From positions 141,001 to 205,000 of the forward strand of contig JALIZF010001316.1 of the NCBI GenBank assembly GCA_029948255.1: DNA of 64,000 nucleotides. Reading direction: 5' to 3'. The notes under the pieces are model-generated. The model was not told the origin of the DNA. It did not search any database and saw only the letters and a list, made by a program, of their open reading frames with translations. Source of the stretch: Telmatactis stephensoni. Taxonomy: Eukaryota; Cnidaria; Anthozoa; Actiniaria; Isophelliidae. Below, in pieces: positions 52,547 through 62,196 of this stretch. The position numbers were made by a program, and so were the translations under genes. The stretch's first letter is position 1; the number at the start of each line of letters is the position of its first letter.

Positions 52547-52620
52547 TGTGCTATTGTGCAATCCGCTCAAGATGGACGACCCTCCCATCATGCCTTGCGG
52601 CATACTACCTACATACTACA
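52547..52620 (-). repeat. 5' LTR (74 bp) of Mag-like element
   Basis: TG...CA on the - strand, followed one base inside by the primer site. Confidence 0.9.
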
Positions 52621-52835
52621 TTCTGCCTATTGGCAGTACAGAAGCAGAGAGATCCTTCTCTTGCCTTCGTCGTATACACACATGGCTCCGAAATTCGATG
52701 ACAACAGAGCGGTTGTCTGACCTTGCCGTCATTGCAATGCATGGCCAAGAGATTCACCTTGACTCCAGGCAAATATCTGAGCGGTTTGCGGCCTTGCATC
52801 CTCGAAGAATGATGGCGGCCTCTTTCTTTGAATGA
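52621..52835 (+). pseudogene. hAT C-terminal dimerisation domain, downstream of Gypsy insertion
   Basis: Reads LPIGSTEAERSFSCLRRI, then HTWLRNSMTTERLSDLAVIA and ends ALHPRRMMAASFFE before TGA. STxEAERSFSxLRRI is the hallmark of the hAT dimerisation domain. It continues the frame ending ILAVL at 48344 once the insertion and one TTCTG copy are removed. Confidence 0.87.
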
Positions 52836-53010
52836 ACTGGTCTAACTGGTAATAACCATGTTTATTATATGTCTTGATAATTTGCTGAATTCTGATTGGC
52901 TAGCGCACGGTCTGTATTTTGCCATATCAGGACCGTTGTCCCGGATGAAAAGAAAAGTTTGCGTTTGACAATTGTTTTAGTGGGATTTCTCAAAGCCATA
53001 TAATAAATTA

Positions 53011-53149
53011 GTTATTAACCTCGCTTGCTCGGTCTGTATGGGAAAATATCAGACCTCGGTCTTTAGTACAGACCTCGTGCGGCTCGGTCCGTACTGTCAA
53101 GACCTCGGTCTGATATTTTCCCATACAGACCTCGCGCTCGGTTAATAAC
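53011..53149. repeat. Foldback in right part of hAT element
   Basis: GTTATTAACCTCGCTTGCTC... GGGAAAATATCAGACCTCGG faces CCGAGGTCTGATATTTTCCC (in complement) ... CGCTCGGTTAATAAC. Arms of about 50 bp, nearly perfect, rich in GGTCTGTA/GACCTCG. Confidence 0.8.
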
Positions 53150-53375
53150 CCTTTATTCCTGTTTCTATGATTCGGTAATATTTATTTTTCAAAAATATCT
53201 GTCTTTCTGTTTGCATTACTGATTTGATTCGCCATTTTGGTACAACCTGCAAACTGAAAGTCTGTTTAAAAAGGGTAGTGGAGGATTCGAATTTATCCAA
53301 AAAGAGAATATAACGAAAATAGTTGGAAAATTCCCATTGGTCCCCCTCCTTAAAAATATCCTGGATCCGCCACTG

Positions 53376-54455
53376 GGATGATCAGTATTGTGTAAGAATA
53401 TGATAGTTGAACATCAGGGTTCACAGATACAGAACTTCATGATATCTCCATGTCTTTTTCAGGGCTTTTGGGTCCAATTCTATGTTCACAAAATTCACAA
53501 TATAAATGTTAACATGCCAATGAGCCAGAGATTTCCTTGCTTGCAAAACAAATTTCAACATCTTCAAGAAAATATTGTTGGCAAAAATATAAAATTCTAG
53601 TAATGTTTTCATGACCTTTGTATTTTCCCTATATTTCATGACTCTTCCAGGCCTGCAATAATAATTTCAAATTCTGTGACTTTTCATGACATTCCTATGA
53701 CACTGTGAACCCTGATAAAGATATAGTTTCAGTGCAAATGTCTTGTTGCATCAATTCTATTACATTTAGGTCCCCATTAAACAAGAACACCAGGAGGCAC
53801 AAATTCATGCAAGTTTTAACGGTAAGTTATTTCAGATAACCTGTACTGTCAATTTCATATTCCTTTTGCTATATATACATATATACATACAGTGTGGTAC
53901 AAATAAAGAATCTTGAAACTGGTTTAATCGCTAACGCACACTGACTTGTGGCTACTTCCATCAACTTGAGGAATTGCGAGCAGTTTTTCAAATTTGATCA
54001 CAACTTGATAAAAGTTTTGACTTGTTTAAACAGTCAACTCAGTCAACATGCTAAGCTTCACCAGTTGTTTTTCATCTTTGTTAGTCCAAATTTCTGCATA
54101 TTTCCTCTCCTTCTTATAATATTCCAACAACAACAAATCAGATTTTCTCCTAGTCTTTTAGCAAGCTGATTTTCATTGAAAATTTGTGAACAACTTGTGC
54201 TGACTTGTGTGGAATGCGTGGAAAGAGATGAGCAAGTTGCAAGTCGACAAAACTTACACTGACTTGTGCTTTCCTGCATCCTTGTTTCATCCTTGTCGTA
54301 TCTTGCTTAGCATAAGTGTTTGCAAGTGCACGACAAAATGTGCAAAATTCGTACACAAATATATGCAATCTTTCTTATGTGAACTTGTGTTCATGACTCT
54401 TACACAAGTGGTATTCTACTATCTCAATATGCTACTGAAAGACAACATCATATGC
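53376..54455. repeat. 3' flank module of zinc-finger copy F
   Basis: Same module as 18761-19978. No gene is seen. Confidence 0.75.
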
Positions 54456-56200
54456 CTACAAAATTTCTCCAGTGTGTACTTTCTTATGAACCACCAGATA
54501 ATATCTAGTGGTAAATTCCTTGTTGCAAGTATCACATTGAAATGGTCTTTCTCCAGGGTGTGATCTCTTATGATCAACCAGAGCAGATCTTTGTGTAAAC
54601 GCCTTGGTGCAGATTTCACATTTATGTGGTCTCTCTCCAGTGTGTGTTCTCTTATGAACAATCAAATGAGATTTTGTGATAAATGTCTTGTTGCAAATTT
54701 CACATTTATGTGGTCTTTCTCCAGTGTGTACTCTCATATGAACAACCAAATGAGATCTTGTGGTAAACGTCTTGTTGCAGATATCACATTTATATGGTCT
54801 CTCTCCAGTGTGTAGTTGCAAGTGCTTAGAAAGATTTCCCTTGGTAGCAAATGCTTTACAACAAACATCACAGTTATATGGTATTTCTCCCGTGTGTGAT
54901 CTCATATGAACAACCAGATAATATTTAGTGGTAAATTCCTTGTTGCAAGTATCACATTGAAATGGTCTTTCTCCACGGTGTGATCTCTTATGATCAACCA
55001 GATTAGACCTTCGTGTAAATGTCTTTCTGCAAATCTCACATTTATATGTTCTTTCCCCAGTGTGTCCTCTCGTATGACGACTCAGATTAGATCTATTTGT
55101 AAATGCCTTGTTGCAGATTTTACATTTATGTGGTCTTTCTCCAGTGTGTATTAGCAAGTGGGTCGAAAGATTATCTTTTTTAGCAAATGTTTTACCACAA
55201 ACATGACATTTATGTGGTCTTTCTCCAGTGTGTAATCTCATATGTATAACAAGTTGAGATCTTCCTTTATATTTCTTGTTGCAAATTTCACATTGATATG
55301 GCCTTTCTCCAGTGTGTACTGTCATATGAGCCAACAGAGTAGATCTTTGTGCAAATGCCTTGATGCAGATTTCACATTTATGTGGTCTCTCTCCATTGTG
55401 TATTTGCAAGTGCTTAGAAAGATTTCCCTTGGTAATACATGCATGACAACAAACATCACATTTATACGGCCTTTCTCCAGTGTGTGATCTCATATGAACA
55501 ACCAGATGAGCTCTTTGTAAAAATGTCTTGTTGCAAGTATCACATTTATGGGGGCGACTTTCTCCAGTGTGTGTTTGTAAATGCTTGACCAACAAGCGAT
55601 TTTGCAGTATATTCCTTATGACAAGATTCACATTTGTACTGTTTCTTTCTATTACTCTTCTTTACCTTTCCCATTGTATTATTTTCTTGTTGTACATTGT
55701 CTAATTCCAAATTGCTTAGAGTACCTTCTTGATTTTCATGTGTTTTCATATGTTGGCTCAAAGCCTCTTGGCCTGCATACACCTCACCACAAACAGAACA
55801 TTCTACTTTCATTTCAGCATAGCATGTTGCTATATGTTGATCAAAATGACTTCTTGATTCTTCCTCTTCATCTAATTCACTTTCTGTATCATTTTCTTAC
55901 AGTTTCATGAGGAAGATTCTTGAAAGCTTCTTCCCTTGCATCTCTCATTTCTTGTTTGATTTGTGCACAAACATCCTGTATACTCTCTAGACATTCATTA
56001 GAATCCATTCCTGTTACATTTTCTGGTAACAAATACTGAGTTCTTGAAGTTAAAGAGCAAACTTCACTTGCATTATCATTTGGTGTAGCTTCAACAGAAA
56101 GATTGTTAAAAGGTTCTTCTTCTATTCTTTCTTGTTTGATTAGTTTACAAACGGTCTCCATAATCTCTAGACATTCATTGGATTTGATCTCTGTTTTGAT
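54456..56200 (-). pseudogene. C2H2 zinc-finger gene copy F, frameshifted
   Basis: Three pieces in different frames. 56161-55889 has the head with QIKQE motifs, ending HETVRK. 55812-55546 has the isolated finger (MKVECSVCGEVYAG) and the start of finger 1. 55631-54456 has 13 fingers, ending VHTGEIL. One frameshift lies near 55895 (an extra T in TCATTTTCTTACAG, next to a short insertion of CATCTAATTCACTT type). Another lies inside finger 1 near 55595-55600, and a 3-base insertion follows its linker (TGESRPHKC). The Met before the first SNECLE is lost (ATC AAA). The distal finger array remains open and could be read from an internal start, but the full protein cannot be made. Confidence 0.85.
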
Positions 56201-56744
56201 GGTTGTTTCATTTTTAAGATGATGGTTGTTTCGTTTTTAAGATGATAAACAGTGAGTACACTAGATTGAGGTTCTAGAGTTCAGTTCTTCATTGTTTTCC
56301 ACACTATTTATATCAGTTTGTATGGCAACAGTAGTCTTCATGCTTGAACTCTATGGTCTTTTATGGTGTTGTAATTTTATCACTTGTATGGATAAGTCTT
56401 ATCTAAAATGGATAACAATAATATATCAGTTATTGAATTGATTGTTTGCACTGATGTCACCCTCTGGACTGTTTGGTGTCCGGCATAGAGAGACACAAAA
56501 TCCATGACAACTGAAATCTGAGCCTACATGCAAGTCCGCCAGGAGATGCTATGTGGGAAAGGTGATAAGCTGCTACCATTGCCATTGTTAAATTAGTTTT
56601 GAATTTCAAATTAAAAGGCATTCATGTTCTCATTTGTTATAGTGCCATTTGACAAATCTAACACATAGCACTTTTTCCGGCATATCCCAAAGGTTGAGTG
56701 AGATACTACCTACCGATAACAATGTCCAGGATCCGTCCATTTTG

Positions 56745-57190
56745 TAATTAGGATTAGGAGGGTCACCCTACTGAAAGGGTCAAAACATAGCCCTCTCGAC
56801 AAGCAAGGGTCACCCCGGGGTAGGGCTAAGTGTCATGGCTCAGTCGCTAAGCTTTGTAAACAACAAAATGGCGGGAAAGCATTCTCTTTTGGCGCTACAT
56901 TCAGTTTTCCTCTTGTTAGCATCCTTGGTTGCGGTTTTTCAGTGCTGTGGCCTATTATTACTGATTGCTCAAAGACATTATCAAGGCTGTCAATCGATGT
57001 AATTCAAGAAAGCCCTCCTCCTAGGGTCACCCTACCTTGAGCATTTACATGGCTTAAGTAAACAAAAAGCTGGCCCTCCAAGATTAAGGGTCACCCTACC
57101 TAGTCGATAGGGTAACCCTACCTGACATGCAAGTAAACACAATTACGTAGAACAATAGGGGAAGGTGACCCTATCTCCATGAAAGGGAGG
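56745..57190. repeat. Element with GGGTCACCCTACC repeats
   Basis: Short words GGGTCACCCTAC and its variants recur near 56759, 56808, 57013, 57079 and 57109. The ends GGAGGGTCACCCTACTGAAA and GGTGACCCTATCTCCATGAA are similar but not a clean inverted pair. Confidence 0.5.
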
Positions 57191-57207
57191 ATTCATTTTT
57201 TAGGAGG

Positions 57208-57425
57208 GGAGGGGGGGGGGGGTGGGCTGGAGGAATTGCAGGAATCAAATACAAAAAAATGCAAGCCCCTACTGTAAGGAATTGAACTATATTGATGACC
57301 CACCCCACTTCCAAATATGAAAATAGGGTCCCTTGACCTATTTAACTTTCAGAAAAACATGACCCACCCCCTTTCATATAGTAAATTTCTTTTGGCCCAC
57401 CCCTCAATTCCTCCGGCCCGTTCCG
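57208..57425. repeat. G-run element with GACCCACCCC repeats
   Basis: G-run then GTGGGCTGGAGGAATTG at left; CAATTCCTCCGGCCCG at right in inverted form. Interior GACCCACCCC at several places. Confidence 0.55.
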
Positions 57426-57541
57426 TTGTTTCGCTGTTTAGTAATCCCCACAAAGTGGCAAATATAACTACAATTAGCAATTCAAAATGTATATTAAAAT
57501 AAACTACTGTAGTTTGAAAGAATTAGTATTTTAGTGATTTC

Positions 57542-57780
57542 CACGGCTTTTCAGGCGCATCCCTTTGTGTTGTGTGACATAACACCGGCTACAACTCTTG
57601 CCATATAAAACATCTTGTGCATCAAATTATTTCGATATAAGTTCAAAAATTATCTCGAAACACAGTTTTTCACACGGTTTTTCAGGCGCGTGACTTTGCG
57701 TTGTGTGACATAAAACCAGCTGTGCATCAAATTATTTCGATATGAGTTCAAAAATTATCTCGAAACACAGTTTTCTCAAC
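57542..57780. repeat. Imperfect tandem duplication
   Basis: CACGGCTTTTCAGGCGC... GTGTTGTGTGACATAA... ATTATCTCGAAACACAGTTT appears twice. The second copy lacks about 25 bases. Confidence 0.8.
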
Positions 57781-57996
57781 CATATTTTAGAATAAAATCG
57801 ATTGGATAAGAAATTAAATTTTAGTTTAAATTTTTTGAACCTTATTACCTAGCGTGCAAATAAAGACAACTACGACAACTACATATAAAGCTTATGGTTT
57901 GCACGGAAAGAGCAACAAGTCTCTCGAAAACGATCCGCTCTACAAATACCGTAACAGACTATTCCAATATAATTCCTACATTCTTATTTTTCTTAC

Positions 57997-58095
57997 CTGA
58001 GTCTTGGTTTAATTATAAAACAGTGTTCATTTATACAACAAGAAACCAATGCGAGTTGATGCGAGTTGAAAACGATATGGCGGAATAAGGTTTCA
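57997..58095 (-). promoter_or_regulatory. Leader exon and promoter-proximal region of copy F
   Basis: CCTTATTCCGCCATATCG, leader, ACTCAG|GTAAGAAA. The intron to the coding exon would be about 1.8 kb, far longer than the about 100-130 bp gap in A, C and E. Confidence 0.45.
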
Positions 58096-58640
58096 GTTCA
58101 CCCAGTTCACTCGACCCAGTCTACACAAAGGAATCCCAAACATCATCTACTTTTACAACTCGTGGATACCTTATGCAACTAAAGCTTACCCAAAACATCG
58201 AAGATTCAATGCATTTTAGCATTATTGAAGTCATTATTTAATTTGAATTTGCGTTATTGAAATCAACATTGTAAACTTCAAGCGCTGCCTTGTGAATCAA
58301 TATCATGGTTTTATCTGTTTGTTTTAAATGATATTGCAACTAATAAACAGTGGATTATTTAGCTACCATTGCTAAAAGTATAGCCATGACCAGTTTAAAC
58401 AGCCATCAGCTTTAGGGGTAGGCAATAGATCACCACGAGCACAGATAGCCTTCATTGGGTCGTTGAAAAAATATAGATCGTGTTTGTAATCTAAGGAAAC
58501 AAATACGGCTTCAGAACAATCCATTTCACTTTTACGACTATTATAGGAGATTTAGTACACCAACGAACTACCCAACCAAACAATAGACAGACAAGCAAAC
58601 AAACAACTATCAACTAGACCCATACCACTGGATTTTAGAG
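58096..58640. other. Intergenic, nothing recognised
   Basis: AT-rich. Only 58125-58175 resembles the CATCATCTAGTTTGACAACTCG target block of other flanks. Confidence 0.5.
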
Positions 58641-58647
58641 ACTATAG

Positions 58648-58797
58648 AGTGATTTTCATCGGACTGTGAAATAATTACAAATAGTCAGTGTTTAATAGTG
58701 TCTAATAGTTGTATTGCAACAACAGAAAACAATGGGTGCAGATTCTATTAGTGTCTATTAGCTTAGTAACTATTTCACAGTCCGGTGAAAATCACTC
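58648..58797. mobile_element. Mariner-like MITE (GAGTGATTTTCA ends), copy 1
   Basis: GAGTGATTTTCATCGGACTG and its complement at the far end, TA on each side. Confidence 0.85.
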
Positions 58798-58954
58798 TAT
58801 CAGTCATTAATCCTCAGTCGTTCATTCCAGTTCCTAGTTCTTCTAAGCCCCCTATAAATGAATCGTTTGATCCATGGAATTAAAAGCCCCAATTGCAAAA
58901 TTTGAAACCCACCGAACCAGTGTGGTGTACCAACTGTTTGATACTAGAGTATTT

Positions 58955-59083
58955 ACAATATATCCGTGAAAAAGTTAGCGAACTAAATTGTACTAAATAG
59001 CGCGAAATCCTTTGTTTTCTCTTGTTTAATCAGTGCTAATAAATTAGTGCAATTCCTTACAAAGTTTTTCACGGATATAGAGT
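58955..59083. mobile_element. MITE with TATATCCGTGAAAAA ends
   Basis: TATATCCGTGAAAAAGTTAG faces AAAGTTTTTCACGGATATA across an AT-rich middle. The next MITE abuts it. Confidence 0.75.
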
Positions 59084-59224
59084 GATTTTCACTGTGAAAT
59101 AGTTACTAAGCTAATAGACACTAATAGACTCTGCACCTATTGTTTTCTTTTGTTGCAATACAACTATTAGACACTATTAAACACTGACTATTAGTAATTG
59201 TTTCACAGTCCGATGAAAATCACT
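59083..59224. mobile_element. Mariner-like MITE (GAGTGATTTTCA ends), copy 2
   Basis: Same family as copy 1 in the opposite orientation, TA on each side. The left end lacks part of the CATCGGA segment. Confidence 0.83.
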
Positions 59225-59314
59225 CTACTGTAAGCACTCTACTATAGCTCTGTCTAGGATTTACACTTAAATCTTCTTCAGTTTTACTTTCTGCATGAAT
59301 ACATGTCAGTTAGA

Positions 59315-59452
59315 GTGATTTTCATAAACCTGTGAAATAAAACTTAGCTTATTAAACACTACTAAACTCTAAAGCTTTTGTTTTCTATTGTTTGAATTTG
59401 ATTATTACACATTAATAGCTAAAATTTGTTTCACAGGTTTATGAAAATCACT
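59315..59452. mobile_element. Mariner-like MITE (GAGTGATTTTCA ends), copy 3, diverged
   Basis: GAGTGATTTTCATAAACCTG and its complement. TA is duplicated: the D block reads CCAGTTATCATCG uninterrupted at the same place. Confidence 0.85.
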
Positions 59453-59744
59453 CTATCATCGTCTTTCTCCAAAATACATGTTGGGACAGAAATGGGGATT
59501 AAAATATACTTATCCAGGGGGTGAGAACGGGTTTAACCTTTTTCCCACGCACGAGATCAAGAACAAGAAAGAACAAAATAGACAATATAACAAGAAAATT
59601 TTGAGAATTTTGTTGTGTTTTTGAATGAAATTTTAGCTGAAATGCGCGCAATACTGACGTCATCGAGCGTGCTCTCGGATTTAATTCCTAAAAGATCGCT
59701 CTATTGAAGAGGAAAAATTCATGTTTTTATATTTTTCCATCTTT

Positions 59745-59890
59745 ATATTATTAATAGGAAATTATATGGCTTTCTCGTGCAATTTGGAATAAATTGAATG
59801 TGGTACTTCAAAAAAAAAAAGCTCAAAGAAAGTTCAAATTGAATTGCACTCGGCTTTTTGCACTCGAAACCATATGATTTCCTATACTAA
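59745..59890. repeat. Foldback related to 4590-4815
   Basis: AGGAAATTATATGGC... GTGCAATTTGGAATAA faces a complementary ...GAATTGCAC...CCATATGATTTCCT. Confidence 0.65.
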
Positions 59891-60449
59891 TATTGGACAG
59901 TTTTTTATCAAACAGTTGCAAAAACCAATCGCATTATAACACCTTTTCAGTAAAATAGCGTGCGCGCTGTACCGCAATCGTTACGCCATGCGTTTCTTTT
60001 GTGCGCACATAAGATATTTTTCACAAACTTTCCTCGTTTTCTTATCAAAGTGTGTCATGTTTTTGGTCATGTTTTTGTTTTGAACAGCCACACAAATCAG
60101 TTATTCCATATAAACAGATTCTTGTAACACCCAATAAACCAGTTATCCCAGTTTAACCGGTTCTATCATCCAAATAAATCATTTTATTGCCGTTATTTGT
60201 CTTATAACGCCATCAATATTCTCATTTTCTTTTAGTATATATGCAAATTAGCACAATTGTGAAAAAGCATATTTTTCGGATATTTCATTTTGTGATAATT
60301 GTAATCACGTATATTCTCATTACAAGGCATGAAAATCAAAATCAAATTAAATATTCAGCAAAGATGTAAAGCCTAAAGGTAAGCCTCAAACTACACTAAA
60401 TATCACTATAGGAATCAGTTTGTGCAAGGGCACGGCCGTACTCTGGATT
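59891..60449. other. Intergenic, nothing recognised
   Basis: AT-rich, with no TIR, tRNA or coding signal that I can support. Confidence 0.5.
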
Positions 60450-60735
60450 TGAAATACATACATACATACATGATTGAGACTCCCTTAATTAAGGGCTTTT
60501 CAGCTCAATTTACAAATCCTAACTAAATCATATAAATCAAACATAAATGGATTAAGAATCCCAACTGGCAAGGAGGCAAACCAGTTGGCTATATTACAGG
60601 CATGGCCGAGAAACTGAATTTGAACTAATCGAAATCGGAACAAATTCAGCCTCAGCTAGTGGCCAGAGCGGGAATCGAACCTGGGAACGCCAGATTGCGA
60701 GACCAACGCTCTGACCACTCGGCCATGCTGCCTCC
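60450..60735 (-). mobile_element. tRNA-derived SINE, type 2, near full length
   Basis: On the - strand: GGAGGCAGCATGGCCGAGTG (A box), B box GGTTCGATTCC (about 60671-60681), a body with CTTGCCAGTTGGGATTCTTA, and a tail with TTAATTAAGGGAG and (ATGT)n at about 60453-60472. It shares head and body with 17613-17815. Confidence 0.83.
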
Positions 60736-60989
60736 TTGAAAGACTCGAGCACTCGATGTTTGAAGCTTGCCTCTAGCATAATCTCGAGCAATTCTTACTA
60801 ATTATGTCCTCTTAACACTTTCGAAAAAAACCTTAATAGTCAACTGTCAAAAAGTCATATCAAACTAACTGCGCAAGTATTTCCAGAAATGAACTATTGA
60901 AAATTGCTTGGAAAAAAGGGTTGAGTAAGACTGAAGCATAGGAGAATAGGAAATTTCAAAGAGGATACAAATTTCAATTCAATTCAAGT

Positions 60990-61130
60990 CGAATCTATTA
61001 ATGAAGGGGAAGAGAGGGAGGAAACAGGAAGGGGCTTGAGGAGGACAAAAGGAAAAGGCCACTCTCTTCATTGTCCCTTCCCTCTTCCTTTCCCAGGCCC
61101 ATTCCCTTCCCTTCTGCCTCCCCTCCCCAC
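60990..61130. repeat. Homopurine tract followed by homopyrimidine tract
   Basis: GAAGGGGAAGAGAGGGAGGA and similar for about 65 bases, then CCCTTCCCTCTTCCTTTCCC for about 60. The halves are roughly complementary. Confidence 0.7.
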
Positions 61131-61849
61131 AAATTGATAATCAATATTCAGTTGACACATTAATTGATAAAAATTCATACCAACTTACTAATTGTTATCA
61201 ACAGTTGAATATAATTGATACTAATTTTTTGCCATTATCAATTATCAGTGGCTATCAACTGCATGTGATTAACTCAATGTTATATATTGATTTTTTTATG
61301 ATGATGACCACCAGGTCAAAAGCATTTAAAACTTTGATTAAAACATTTAGCCTTTTATTTGTAAATATAAATTTTAGAATATTATGTCACAAATTGAATA
61401 ATATAAATTGCCTACAAATTTCCCATAAATTCTATCAAGTGCTTATCACCTTATTTATCATTTTTTGCCAAATATCATCAATTACTATTAATTACTTATT
61501 AATTATTAATATTACTTGTCAGTTAACTATAAAATGTTATCATTTGCACTTGCTGAAATTTTGTCTATCAATTGTTATCAATTACTGATACTTTTCACTA
61601 ATAACAATAGTTCCTAAGCTTGCTTTTCTCTTGCTCTACATCTTCCAGAGTGTTTATATTACAGTACAGAGAAATAAGTGATCGTTTGGTAGCCAGCCAA
61701 TCAGCGCACACATTATATCTCCAATATTTTATAAATGTTAAATAAAGGTGTCTATCTATTTAGTTCCTTAAAAAAACATTCTCACACAATAATATTTTTT
61801 TCTCCAGTACTCAGCCATAACCCATTCCTCCCCCTTCCAAGGAAGGGAT
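61131..61849. repeat. AT-rich field of ATTGATA/TATCAAT words
   Basis: ATTGATA, TTATCAA and close variants occur many times over about 61130-61590 on both strands. A + strand frame at 61205-61588 follows from composition and is not called as a gene. 61600-61849 shows nothing further. Confidence 0.55.
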
Positions 61850-62196
61850 CAAAGTTGATGCAAGTTTTGACTTGTTTGAACAGTCAACCTGCTAAGCTTC
61901 ACAAGTTGTTTCTCATCTTTGTTAGTTCAAATTTCTGCACATTTCCTCTCCTTCATATAATTCCAACAACAACAAATCAGATTTTCTCCTAGTCTTTCAG
62001 CAAGCTGATTTTCATTGAAAATTTGTGAACAACTTGTGCTGACTTGTGTGGAATGGTGGAATGCGTGAGATGAAAATTAATGAACAAGTTGCAAGTCAAA
62101 ACTTACACTGACTTGTGCATTCCTGCATCCTTGTTTGATCATGGTCTCTTACACAAGTGGTATTCTACTATCTCAATATGCTAATGAAAGACAACA
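61850..62196. repeat. 3' flank module of copy G, shortened
   Basis: Begins AAAGTTGATGCAAGTTTTGA and continues as in other copies to the stop codon. Confidence 0.75.

Larger units (their letters stand above)
48345..52620 (-). mobile_element. Full-length Ty3/Gypsy LTR retrotransposon, Mag-like, nested in hAT element
   Basis: 74-bp terminal repeats 48345-48418 and 52547-52620 show no difference, start TG and end CA, and are flanked by TTCTG on both sides (48340-48344, 52621-52625). A primer site TGGCGACGAGG (52535-52545) fits tRNA-Ser, and a purine tract AAGGGGAGGGA (48419-48429) abuts the 3' LTR. One long gag-pol ORF is open. Young and probably competent; the very short LTRs are unusual. Confidence 0.92.
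46908..53375 (+). mobile_element. Decayed hAT transposon carrying a nested Gypsy element
   Basis: Left end CAGGGGCGGATCCAGG (46908) and right end CCTGGATCCGCCACTG (to 53375) are inverted with one mismatch. Transposase pieces on the + strand (47390-47474, 47957-48344, 52621-52835) end in the hAT dimerisation domain. Without the nested element it is about 2.2 kb. The flanks do not show an 8-bp duplication, and compared with other copies of the host block some sequence is missing at the insertion point. Confidence 0.8.
56201..57996. other. Upstream region / probable long intron of copy F
   Basis: 56290-56430 matches the region upstream of copy B (TTTATATCAGTTTGTATGGC). 56745-57190 and 57205-57425 are repeat elements, and 57540-57780 is a tandem duplication. 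The leader exon's donor is at 57996. No separate gene was found. Confidence 0.6.

Noticed and set aside
61205..61588. 127-residue + strand frame
   Set aside because: Follows from AT-rich word repeats (Ile/Asn/Leu/Tyr-rich) with no domain.
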